Positions 7,475 to 15,188 are shown, counted from the first letter of the stretch. The stretch: 18,869 nucleotides of DNA from Dehalococcoidales bacterium (GCA_002685815.1 NYYM01000017.1:1-18869), one strand, 5' to 3'. Numbers and translations are program-made. The notes: a model not told the origin generated them from the letters alone.

Positions 7475-8470
7475 CTAAGTCTCTCTTCTCTTCTTTCTCT
7501 GTATCATATCAGTGAAAGCCTCCAGCCGGGTGATCACCCCGGCTTCAGCGGTGTGCTCCTCAATAGTGAGACACATAAAGGGAACACCCTTTGTCCTGGC
7601 AGAATGCCGGCGTACCGTATCCATCATCAATGAATCGGGGCCACATCCGAAAGCCATTATGCCGATAACTCCATCAGCTTCATTTTGCAGGAAATAACCA
7701 CCGGCACCGACTACTTCCTCTTCGTAAGTCCAGTAAGCACCGCCGGTTAGTCTGATTATAGCCGATTCAAGCTCTTTAGTGGTAATCATCTCCGGGGTTA
7801 ACACTCTGTTACCAGCCTGCTCCAGTCGGTAAATAAGGCGGTGGTTTATGAATTCATCGCAGATAAGGTATGGATGACCAACCAGAGCAATAGTAGTCCG
7901 GGCCGAAGCCGGATCTTCGACGGCCGTTCTGGGCTTCTCTGCAGGTATGCCGCATATTTTCTCTGTAGCCTCAATGTGGGTCAGTTTATGGTCGAACATC
8001 AACTCCCGATAATCCAAGTGGGCCTGCCAGGCCGTCAGGCCGGCCTGTTTAACTTTCAACGGGTTTCGCGTAAAATGCCTTCCCAGTCTGTAAATCTCCC
8101 GGTAGAGCTGATTCTTTCCTCGGCTTATATCAATATCTGTCTCCAGGATTGGGGGAGATTCGGGGATAACGGCCTTGGTCATGTCGGGCAGACCCAGGAA
8201 TTTAGAGCAGTTATAAACTTTTTCTTCCAGACTGCGAACAGCCGGAACAAAAATCAAGTCGCACTCGTCCGCCAGGGAAAGAACATGGCCCAGAAAAACC
8301 TTTACGGGTAAGCAAGTATCCGCCACCACCCGGGCCGAGCCACCGGTTAACATCGCCTGGGTAGTAGGTGATGAGATCACCACCTCTGCCCCCAGGTGCT
8401 CAAAAAAGACTTTCCACATGGGGAGATATTGATAGTAGAGCAAAGCCCGAGGAATGCCTATCCTGGTCAT
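7475..8470 (-). CDS. DUF2229-type acyl-CoA dehydratase activase-related protein, paralogue A
   Basis: A 331-residue protein whose N-terminus (IGIPRALLYYQYLPMWKVFF) is characteristic of DUF2229, a domain usually found inside very large activase/dehydratase fusion proteins. Cysteines in ADTCLPVK (Cys53), VYNCSKFLG (Cys88) and FGCGPDS (Cys276) align in position with Cys49, Cys79 and Cys306 of the next gene, and would be the candidate cluster ligands. The C-terminus GVITRLEAFTDMIQRKKRR matches the paralogue. ATG at 8470 overlaps the M20 amidohydrolase stop as ATGA. With the downstream paralogue and the ATPase it makes a three-gene split version of what is often one polypeptide. The substrate is unknown; a CoA ester or small molecule reduced at low potential is an inference. 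Confidence 0.8.
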   Translation of the reverse strand: MTRIGIPRALLYYQYLPMWKVFFEHLGAEVVISSPTTQAMLTGGSARVVADTCLPVKVFLGHVLSLADECDLIFVPAVRSLEEKVYNCSKFLGLPDMTKAVIPESPPILETDIDISRGKNQLYREIYRLGRHFTRNPLKVKQAGLTAWQAHLDYRELMFDHKLTHIEATEKICGIPAEKPRTAVEDPASARTTIALVGHPYLICDEFINHRLIYRLEQAGNRVLTPEMITTKELESAIIRLTGGAYWTYEEEVVGAGGYFLQNEADGVIGIMAFGCGPDSLMMDTVRRHSARTKGVPFMCLTIEEHTAEAGVITRLEAFTDMIQRKKRRET

Positions 8471-9636
8471 TTGCTTTGTTCAAACTCCTCTCTGACGCTG
8501 GCCAGCATATCAGGATCAGCTACCAAATCAACTACCGTCATCGCCAGGGCTTTGGCGGCATCCAGCATTCCCTCAACGCCTCTGTCTGATACGGCAGCAG
8601 CGGCAAATTCGCCTGAGTGGAGCAAAATCTCTTTCCCGGCGATGGCCACAAAGGCGTGGATTCCGGGCACTACGTGGCTGACATTACCCATATCTGTGCT
8701 ACCAGAAAAAGTGTCCGAACCAATAACAGAAATATCCCGCCCCAGTGTCTTCATATTCCCGACAAACAACCCGGCCATTGTCAGGTTATTGCACATCGTG
8801 GCGTAGCGTTCACCCCACCTGTACTCCAGACGAGCGCCGCTGGCAGCGGCGGCCCCCTCAAAACAGTTAAGAATCCTTTCTTTCAATTCATCGAGGTAAT
8901 CGTCCTCCAAGGCTCGGACAATGAAATTTCCGGCACTGTAGGCCGGGACCACGTTAGCAACCTCCCCTCCCGCGGTAATAATACCGTGAACACGGGCAGT
9001 GCTCCTGATATGCTGGCGCAGGGAATTTATGGCCGAGAAAGAAAGCAGCATGGCTTCCAAAGCATTGATACCTTCCTCGGGACGAGCGGCAGCGTGGACT
9101 GATTTACCAAAAAATTCAATATTCAACGTCTGGCAGGCAAGAGCCTGAGTGGTAGCTGTATCATCTACTCCGGGATGAACCATCATAGCCGCGTCAATAT
9201 CGTTAAAGGCTCCCCGGGCGGTCATTACCACCTTGCCGCCGTACATCTCCTCAGCCGGAGTACCCATGACGATAATACTGCCCCCAAACTGGTCAATGGC
9301 CAGCTTGGCAGCTACACCGGCACCAACGGCACTGGTGGATATAATATTGTGACCACAACCATGGCCTATTTCAGGCAAAGCATCATACTCTGCCAAAATA
9401 GCGATAATTGGTCGTCCGGTTCCGTAGCTAGCCTTGAAAGCAGTCGGCAATTGACAGACGCCAGGCTCCACAGAGAAACCATTCTCGCGCAGATACAGAG
9501 TCAACCGATGGGCTGCTCTGACTTCCTGAAAACCAAGTTCCGGGTCAGAGTGGGTTTCAGAAGAAAGCTGACTGAGACTCTTACGAGCCGCTTCCACTTC
9601 ATCAACAATCAAGGATTTTAGTCTACTTGTGTCCAT
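8467..9636 (-). CDS. M20 family metallo-amidohydrolase (AbgB/ACY1L2-like)
   Basis: A 389-residue peptidase M20D-type hydrolase that cleaves amide bonds of N-acyl or aminobenzoyl amino acids or small dipeptides. AILAEYDALPEIGHGCGHN (79-97) is the signature of the AbgB/ACY1L2 branch. Likely metal ligands are Cys94, His96, His154 and His340, with TPAEE (Glu129/130) as catalytic base and ligand. GSTDMGNVSHVVPG (312-325) is also diagnostic of this branch. The dimerisation or lid domain spans about 175-290. No signal peptide, so it is cytoplasmic. ATG at 9636 with only AGGG close upstream. It is the first gene of the minus-strand operon and overlaps the next by 4 nt. How an amidohydrolase serves the activase system is unknown. 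Confidence 0.9.
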   Translation of the reverse strand: MDTSRLKSLIVDEVEAARKSLSQLSSETHSDPELGFQEVRAAHRLTLYLRENGFSVEPGVCQLPTAFKASYGTGRPIIAILAEYDALPEIGHGCGHNIISTSAVGAGVAAKLAIDQFGGSIIVMGTPAEEMYGGKVVMTARGAFNDIDAAMMVHPGVDDTATTQALACQTLNIEFFGKSVHAAARPEEGINALEAMLLSFSAINSLRQHIRSTARVHGIITAGGEVANVVPAYSAGNFIVRALEDDYLDELKERILNCFEGAAAASGARLEYRWGERYATMCNNLTMAGLFVGNMKTLGRDISVIGSDTFSGSTDMGNVSHVVPGIHAFVAIAGKEILLHSGEFAAAAVSDRGVEGMLDAAKALAMTVVDLVADPDMLASVREEFEQSK

Positions 9637-9667
9637 ACTGCCCTATTGACCAAACACGGTGAGTCCC

Positions 9668-9673
9668 ATTATA
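9668..9673 (-). promoter_or_regulatory. Candidate -10 for the eight-gene minus-strand operon
   Basis: The minus strand reads TATAAT here, 31 nt upstream of the M20 amidohydrolase ATG, which would leave a leader of about 25 nt. No recognisable -35 lies at 16-18 nt spacing, so an activator or a weak promoter is possible. Confidence 0.45.
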
Positions 9674-9718
9674 GCTCAAATGGCGTCAGAGTTTCTAGGT
9701 TCTGATACCGGTCTGCTC

Positions 9719-9747
9719 TTGACAACTTGCATTTGTGACCCAATTAT
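9719..9747 (+). promoter_or_regulatory. Promoter of the nusA-ylxR-infB-rbfA operon
   Basis: A consensus -35, TTGACA (9719-9724), is followed after 17 nt by AATTAT (9742-9747, 4/6 match). The start point would be near 9754, about 92 nt upstream of the nusA ATG. No other plus-strand gene lies upstream for several kilobases. Confidence 0.6.
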
Positions 9748-9753
9748 GGTAAG

Positions 9754-9765
9754 CTTCACGTGAAG
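9754..9765. promoter_or_regulatory. Perfect 12-bp palindrome at the predicted nusA start point
   Basis: CTTCACGTGAAG is a perfect dyad located 6 nt after the -10 hexamer, where transcription should begin. It could be an operator for a dimeric repressor or a short RNA hairpin at the 5' end of the transcript. No known regulator is implied. Confidence 0.4.
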
Positions 9766-9781
9766 TTAATGTGGCCATTTG

Positions 9782-9804
9782 AGTGGGGTTGTTCCCACTT
9801 TTTT
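9782..9804 (+). terminator. Intrinsic terminator (attenuator) in the nusA leader
   Basis: AGTGGG (9782-9787) and CCCACT (9794-9799) form a perfect 6-bp stem with a GTTGTT loop. The last T begins a run of six T (9799-9804). It lies between the promoter and the nusA start. No plus-strand gene ends here, so it would act on the nusA transcript itself. The minus strand lacks a T run after the stem. Confidence 0.65.
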
Positions 9805-9845
9805 GTTATCAGAGAAATCTGTGAGACTGGAGGTCATAATCCGAG

Positions 9846-11327
9846 ATGAAGAGCGATTTCTTGCTCGCAATCACACAAATCTCGGCCGAGAAGAATCTGC
9901 CCAGCGAGGTAGTTCTTTCTGCGGTCGAAGCGGCGCTGGTATCGGCTTACCGGAAGGATAATTTTACTGCTGCCCAGAACATAGAGGTAAAAATCAATCC
10001 TACCAGTGGCAAGGTGCAAGTCTGGGCTGAAAAGGTTGTGGTTGAGCGGCCCTCAGATTCCATCTCAGAGATATCGCTGGATGAGGCACGCCAAATTAAT
10101 CCGGAAGCCCAGCAAGATGAGGCTATTATGGTAGAATCAACGCCTGCCAATGCCGGGCGGATCGCAGCTCAGACGGCAAAACAGGTCATCTTGCAGCGTC
10201 TTCATGAAGCTGAACACAGTGCGATATTTGAGGAATATGCCGGGCGCGAGGGTGATATTGTCACCGGGTTGGTCCAGCGTATGGAACCCAGGCAAATCCT
10301 TGTCGACCTGGGAAGAACTGAGGCCATATTGCCCGCCGCCGAGCAGGTGCCGGGAGAAAGGTACCGGGTAGGCCAGAGGCTCAAAGTCGGCATTCTAGAG
10401 GTTGTGAGAACCAGTAAAGGGCCCCGGGTAATAGTGACACGTTCTCACCCGGAATTACTTCGCCGACTTTTTGAAATGGAGATTCCCGAGATTTTCAATG
10501 GCACAGTTGCCCTTGAGTCAGTCGCCCGTGAAGCCGGTTACAGGAGTAAGGTAGCTGTGTCAGCCAGCCAAGAGGGAATTGACCCGGTCGGTTGCTGCGT
10601 GGGATTACGAGGTATCAGAATACAGAACATCGTCAACGAGTTGAATGGTGAGAAGATAGACGTGGTGATGTGGGACCAGGATGCCTCCGCTTTTATTGCT
10701 AACGCTCTGAGCCCGGCCCAGATATTGAACGTTGCCCTGAGTACGGAAGATGGCATAGCCACGGTAATCGTTCCCGACAGACAACTTTCCCTAGCCATCG
10801 GCAGAGAGGGGCAGAATGTCAGACTGGCGGCCAAACTCACCGGATGGCGGATCGATATCAAGAGCGCTTCGGCAGCCGAAGCGGAAAGAGCCGAGGCGGC
10901 TGAAGTAGAAGAAGAGACCGAGCTAGAGGAAACGGCCAAACTGGAAGAGGCGGTAACTGGTGAAGAAGTGCCTGCTGAGATAGAGGACACCCGAGAGCCA
11001 GCGCTAGCTCAGGCGGAGGCTTCCGAACCTTCGCCTGCCCTTGACACCGAACTTGTGGCTCCGATTGCGGCTGTTGAACCACCGATCAGGGCAAAACCAG
11101 CACTCCGGTTTGCTGAAGATATTCTGGCGGTGGCACCACCCAAGCCCCAGGTTAAATCAAAGAAGAAGAAAGGGTCTCAAAGCAGGGATTCCGCCAGAGA
11201 AACCACTGAGGAGAGAGCTGTCACCAAGAGACCGCGCCGACAGGTAGAAATCCCGATCGACGATGAAGATGATGTAGAAATTCCGATCGATGAGGTCGAG
11301 GTTGATGAGGACGAGGCAGAGGAATAG
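9846..11327 (+). CDS. nusA: Transcription termination/antitermination factor NusA
   Basis: A 493-residue NusA, which binds RNA polymerase and the nascent RNA to modulate pausing, intrinsic termination and antitermination. Order: N-terminal polymerase-binding domain (1-130, SAVEAALVSAYRKD), S1 domain (136-200, GDIVTGLVQ...ILVDLGRTEAILP), KH1 (about 205-280, with GLRG at 253-256), and KH2 (about 285-345, AIGREGQNVRLAAKLTGW). The remaining 148 residues are low-complexity: Ala/Glu-rich, then a Lys-rich patch (KSKKKKG), then an acidic end with VEIPIDDEDD and VEIPIDEVEV repeated. ATG start with GGAGGT 11 nt upstream. First gene of the operon; rimP, its usual upstream partner, is absent. The leader terminator suggests autoregulation. 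Confidence 0.97.
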   Translation: MKSDFLLAITQISAEKNLPSEVVLSAVEAALVSAYRKDNFTAAQNIEVKINPTSGKVQVWAEKVVVERPSDSISEISLDEARQINPEAQQDEAIMVESTPANAGRIAAQTAKQVILQRLHEAEHSAIFEEYAGREGDIVTGLVQRMEPRQILVDLGRTEAILPAAEQVPGERYRVGQRLKVGILEVVRTSKGPRVIVTRSHPELLRRLFEMEIPEIFNGTVALESVAREAGYRSKVAVSASQEGIDPVGCCVGLRGIRIQNIVNELNGEKIDVVMWDQDASAFIANALSPAQILNVALSTEDGIATVIVPDRQLSLAIGREGQNVRLAAKLTGWRIDIKSASAAEAERAEAAEVEEETELEETAKLEEAVTGEEVPAEIEDTREPALAQAEASEPSPALDTELVAPIAAVEPPIRAKPALRFAEDILAVAPPKPQVKSKKKKGSQSRDSARETTEERAVTKRPRRQVEIPIDDEDDVEIPIDEVEVDEDEAEE

Positions 11328-11622
11328 CGAGCACCCAGCCAGGCATATACCGCAACGGACCTGCCTGGCTTGTCGTGAAGTAAAAGCCAAGCAGGAGCTG
11401 ATCCGCCTGGTTCACATCCCCGACGGGGGTGTGGAGATTGATACGAATGGCAAAAAGGCAGGACGAGGTGCTTATTTATGTCGAGCCCGGGAGTGCTGGG
11501 AGAACGGATTTAAGGGCAATCGACTGGAGCGCACTCTGCGAACGGCTCTTACCCCAGATAATCGAGAGCAACTGATCAAATTCAGCAAAGACTTTTTCAA
11601 GGAGCAGCCTAGTGACAAATAG
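11305..11622 (+). CDS. ylxR: YlxR/RnpM family RNA-binding protein
   Basis: A 106-residue DUF448 protein, a small basic RNA-binding factor (named RnpM after its link to RNase P in Bacillus). Diagnostic segments are IPQRTCLACR and GKKAGRGAYLC. The start is chosen as ATG 11305, because TGAGG lies 9 nt upstream inside nusA. An in-frame ATG at 11290 has no ribosome site. The gene overlaps the nusA end by 23 nt, and its own end overlaps infB by 11 nt. The N-terminus is about 18 residues longer than usual for this family, so the real start could differ. Conserved neighbour of nusA and infB in many bacteria. Confidence 0.9.
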   Translation: MRTRQRNSEHPARHIPQRTCLACREVKAKQELIRLVHIPDGGVEIDTNGKKAGRGAYLCRARECWENGFKGNRLERTLRTALTPDNREQLIKFSKDFFKEQPSDK

Positions 11623-13462
11623 AAGCAAGCCGGGTAAGGTTCTGGAATCCGCGGCTGAAGAGGCTGGAAACAGTTCTTCGGAAGCCGAAACCACCGCAAT
11701 TGAGATTCCCGACACCTTAAGTGTGAAGCAACTGGCTACCCTTTTGCAGGTCAGCGGCATTGATATCATCAAGCAACTAATGCGTAACAGCATTATGGCC
11801 AACATTAACGAGACGGTAGACTACGAAACAGCCGCTAGCGTGGCAACGGGTTTGGGCCTTGAAACAAAACCAAAGCCTCAGACGGGACGAAAGCCCGCTA
11901 GCCTTATTAGTGAAATAAAAAAGAGGCAGTTGCTGCAGCAAGGCAATGAACTTGTTAATCTCAAAACACGACCTCCGATAATTACCGTCCTGGGTCACGT
12001 CGACCATGGCAAGACTAAACTACTTGATGTTATCCGACAAACCAACGTAGCGGATAGTGAAGCCGGGGGTATCACCCAGCATATTGGCGCTTACCAGGTG
12101 GAGATAGATGGCCGAAAGCTTACTTTTCTGGACACGCCCGGTCATGCGGCCTTCACCGCCATGCGGGCCCGCGGAGCCCAGGTTACCGACATTACCATTC
12201 TGGTAGTGGCTGCGAATGATGGGGTAATGCCCCAAACCCTGGAAGCCATAGACCACGCCCGAGCCGCCGGAGTGCCTATCGTGGTGGCTATCAACAAGAT
12301 CGACGTGCCTGAGGCTAACCCGGAACTGGTCAAGCAACAGCTGGCTGATGCCGGTCTGCTCATTGAAGAGTGGGGAGGAGAAACGGTCAGCGTTCTTGTT
12401 TCAGCTAAGGAAAATAAAGGTATCCCGGAACTGTTGGAGAACCTTTTGCTCATAGCAGATATGGAAGAACTCAAGGCGGACACATCACGGTCGGCGGAAG
12501 GAGTAGTTATCGAAGCCAGGCTGGATAAAGCCAGGGGAGCATTGACTACCGTACTGGTTCATAACGGGACGCTGAGAGTTGGCGACACCATAGCAGCCGG
12601 CCCTACCTGGGGCAGAATAAAAGCCATGTTCAACGATTTGGGCAAGCAGGTGAGGAGGGCCGGACCGTCTGTGCCGGTCGAGATTCTTGGCTTGAGCGGT
12701 GTCTCACAAGCTGGAGACACTATGACTGCCGTGGCTGGAGAGCGCCAGGCAAGAGCACTGGTGGAGGAGCACCAGCCGCATCTCCGGCTGGCTTCTTCAG
12801 CGGCACCAAGATCAGTGAACCTCAGCAACGTCTTCGACCAGGTAAGCGCCGGAGAAGTGAAAGAGCTCAGTGTTGTTCTTAAAACAGATGTACAGGGCAG
12901 CATCGAACCGATAAGAAACTCTCTGGAACAACTTACGACGGATGAGGTAAAAGTCGGTGTCATCCATAGCGGCAGTGGCAATATTACTGAGAGTGACGTG
13001 ATGCTGGCCATCGCTTCCAAGGGAATCGTCATCGGTTTTAATTCAGTAGCCGAGACGGGAGCGCAACGGTTAGCTGAACTAGAGGGAGTAAGCATCCGCC
13101 ATTACGAGATTATTTACAATCTGGTGGATGATGTTAGCAAGGCCCTCAAAGGTATGCTAAAACCCATTCAAGTCGAGGTTATTGAAGGCCGGGCTGAAAT
13201 ACGGGAAGTCTTTTCCAGCGGTAAACGAATCAAGATCGCCGGGAGTTATGTTACCGAGGGTAAGGCAACCCGGGGGATTCAAGTCAGAGTAAGGCGTCAG
13301 GCGGAAATGGTAGATGAAACAGTGGTCAGCAGTTTGCGGCGCTTCAAAGATGATGCCAGAGAGGTAACCGCCGGTTACGAGTGCGGCATAACCCTCAGGG
13401 ATTTTAATGAGTTTGAGGTTGGCGATATACTTGAGTTCTTCAGAATTGAGGAGGAGAACTAG
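11612..13462 (+). CDS. infB: Translation initiation factor IF-2
   Basis: A 616-residue IF2 GTPase that places fMet-tRNA on the 30S subunit and promotes subunit joining. Visible are an IF2-N helical subdomain (about 36-82), G1 GHVDHGKT (128-135, followed by Lys where Ser is common), G2 GGITQHIGAY (152-161), G3 DTPGH (174-178), G4 NKID (228-231), then the beta-barrel domain II, domain III and the C-terminal fMet-tRNA-binding barrel ending in GYECGITLRDFNEFEVGDILE. The long disordered N-terminal region of E. coli or actinobacterial IF2 is absent. The start is GTG at 11612, with AAGGAG 7 nt upstream. rbfA follows after 11 nt. Confidence 0.97.
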   Translation: MTNRSKPGKVLESAAEEAGNSSSEAETTAIEIPDTLSVKQLATLLQVSGIDIIKQLMRNSIMANINETVDYETAASVATGLGLETKPKPQTGRKPASLISEIKKRQLLQQGNELVNLKTRPPIITVLGHVDHGKTKLLDVIRQTNVADSEAGGITQHIGAYQVEIDGRKLTFLDTPGHAAFTAMRARGAQVTDITILVVAANDGVMPQTLEAIDHARAAGVPIVVAINKIDVPEANPELVKQQLADAGLLIEEWGGETVSVLVSAKENKGIPELLENLLLIADMEELKADTSRSAEGVVIEARLDKARGALTTVLVHNGTLRVGDTIAAGPTWGRIKAMFNDLGKQVRRAGPSVPVEILGLSGVSQAGDTMTAVAGERQARALVEEHQPHLRLASSAAPRSVNLSNVFDQVSAGEVKELSVVLKTDVQGSIEPIRNSLEQLTTDEVKVGVIHSGSGNITESDVMLAIASKGIVIGFNSVAETGAQRLAELEGVSIRHYEIIYNLVDDVSKALKGMLKPIQVEVIEGRAEIREVFSSGKRIKIAGSYVTEGKATRGIQVRVRRQAEMVDETVVSSLRRFKDDAREVTAGYECGITLRDFNEFEVGDILEFFRIEEEN

Positions 13463-13473
13463 GGAGAACAGCC

Positions 13474-13827
13474 GTGGCGCACCGCATTGAACGAGTGAAT
13501 AGCCTCATTCGTCAGGAGATCAGTGAACTACTCCAACGCCAAGTCAAAGATCCACGACTTGGCAGTTTTATTGCCGTCACCGAGGTTAACACCTCCGCCG
13601 ACCTGAAACACTCCAGGATATTCGTGAGTCAGTTGGGCAATAATGAAGAAAAGAAGAGTGTGCTAAAGGGACTGACCTCTGCTTCAGGTTTCTTCCGCAG
13701 CGAATTAGCCAAAAGTCTGAAAATGCGCCACATCCCGGAACTCAGCTTCGAGTGGGATAATTCCATCGAACGAGGAGACCGCCTCCAGAAATTGATCAAT
13801 AAAGTTGCTCCGGAAGAGGACCACTAG
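13474..13827 (+). CDS. rbfA: 30S ribosome-binding factor A
   Basis: A 117-residue KH-like ribosome maturation factor acting on 16S rRNA 5'-end processing in the 30S subunit. Family marks are HRIERVNSLIRQEISELLQ at the start, VKDPRLG, FVSQLG in the central strand and RHIPELSFEWDNSIERGDRL near the end. The start is GTG at 13474, with GGGAG 7 nt upstream and an 11-nt gap from infB. Standard length. Confidence 0.95.
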   Translation: MAHRIERVNSLIRQEISELLQRQVKDPRLGSFIAVTEVNTSADLKHSRIFVSQLGNNEEKKSVLKGLTSASGFFRSELAKSLKMRHIPELSFEWDNSIERGDRLQKLINKVAPEEDH

Positions 13828-13982
13828 AGACCCGCTGACAATCTTCCCTGCCATACAGACTAGCCGCAACCACGAAAAGCATCTGAACAGGCACGGGACT
13901 GGTCCGCCGTATTGATATGGCAGAATCAGGTGACGACCAAGAAAACCTACCCGCATACCGTCAGAATTCTTGAGGTAATATG

Positions 13983-15188
13983 ATGGACGAGGACGTCTAT
14001 TTAAAGAAGATTATCACGTTTCGCGCCTGGAAGCGTAGCCTTCAATTCAGAATACCTCAGGACCTGTTTAGCAGTCATGACGTGGATCTGGGCACGAAAT
14101 TCCTCTTGCGCACTATCGTTGATGCCCAATACGAGATACCCAAGAAAATCCTTGACTTAGGCTGTGGCTATGGTCCTTTAGGCCTGACCCTAAAAAGTAT
14201 TTTCCCTGACAGTATTGTTCATATGGTCGACAGAGACGCTCTGGCCGTCGAATACTCTCTTCAGAACGGGCTACCGAACGGGCTAACCGATATTGATGTC
14301 TATGGTGGACTGGGCTATGATGACTCGAAAATGGACGACTTTGATTTGATCGTTTCCAATATTCCCGGGAAAGCCGGGGAGTCTGTCATTTCATATCTTT
14401 TAAAAGAGTCGGTCTACCATCTTGCCCCTGGCGGGGTGATGGCGGTGGTAGTTGTCAGACCCCTCCAACAGGCGGTAGAGACGGTTTTGGAAAGTACGCC
14501 GGAAATTGATGTCATTCAAAGAAAAACCAGGTCCGGTCATGCTGTTTTTCATTTTCGGTTCGGAAACAAGCCGCAGATTCCACGGTCTAACCAGAGCGCC
14601 CTGGAGCGAGGGGTATATGATCGAACCAATTCGGAATTCTATCTCGGAGATTCAAGATTCCCGATTCGATCTGCCTACGGCTTAGCTGAGTTCGACACCC
14701 TCAGTTATCTCAGCGGGATGGTGGTGAAAGCCTTGTACGGTCTGCCGAAGCCCGGCGTCCGGAGGACCGTAATATTTAATCCGGGCCAAGGGCAGGTAGC
14801 TGTTGCTGTCTGGAAGCTCTTCCAACCGGAGAGCATTGTACTGGTTGACCGTGATCTACTGACCTTGAGATACTCCAAGATCAATCTTGAGCTGAACGAA
14901 TGCCCCGATGAAAGAATTTGCCTCTCGCACCAAACCGGACTCTCGCTCGCAGATGATGATAAAGCCGACCTTATTGTTATCAGATTAAGAGAGGAAAGTC
15001 GAAAGGCTAACGATATGGTTATAAGACAAGCCTCCGAGACGATCACCCGGGAAGGGATGATCCTGATCGGGGGCAGTTCCACGGCCATAACACGACTTAT
15101 CTCCGACCTGCCATCCCCAAGGATTCTCAGGATCCGGTCTCGAGAGCGGCGGAGAGGAAATAGCCTGCTAATTCTTAAACCTGCATGA
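13983..15188 (+). CDS. Two-domain RsmC-like methyltransferase-fold protein
   Basis: A 401-residue protein made of two related Rossmann methyltransferase halves. The first half has a good SAM motif, ILDLGCGYGPLGLTL (56-70), an acidic motif II, MVDRDALAVEYS (81-92), and IVSNIPGKAG (123-132) where RsmC/RlmG-type enzymes have NPPFHxG. The second half keeps the fold pattern (VLVDRDLLTLRYS, 286-298) but its glycine motif is degraded (FNPGQGQVAVAV). E. coli RsmC has the opposite order: degenerate first, catalytic second. An rRNA guanine-N2 methyltransferase role is possible, but the altered NPP motif makes it uncertain. ATG 13983 is preferred over 13980 because GAGGT sits 6 nt before it. It lies between rbfA and truB. 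Confidence 0.75.
   Translation: MDEDVYLKKIITFRAWKRSLQFRIPQDLFSSHDVDLGTKFLLRTIVDAQYEIPKKILDLGCGYGPLGLTLKSIFPDSIVHMVDRDALAVEYSLQNGLPNGLTDIDVYGGLGYDDSKMDDFDLIVSNIPGKAGESVISYLLKESVYHLAPGGVMAVVVVRPLQQAVETVLESTPEIDVIQRKTRSGHAVFHFRFGNKPQIPRSNQSALERGVYDRTNSEFYLGDSRFPIRSAYGLAEFDTLSYLSGMVVKALYGLPKPGVRRTVIFNPGQGQVAVAVWKLFQPESIVLVDRDLLTLRYSKINLELNECPDERICLSHQTGLSLADDDKADLIVIRLREESRKANDMVIRQASETITREGMILIGGSSTAITRLISDLPSPRILRIRSRERRRGNSLLILKPA

Noticed and set aside
12559..13095. Minus-strand open frame of 178 codons inside infB
   Set aside because: Serine-rich shadow translation of infB with no family features.
13828..13982. Small open frame in the rbfA to methyltransferase gap
   Set aside because: Only about 24 codons from a TTG, without ribosome site or recognisable composition.
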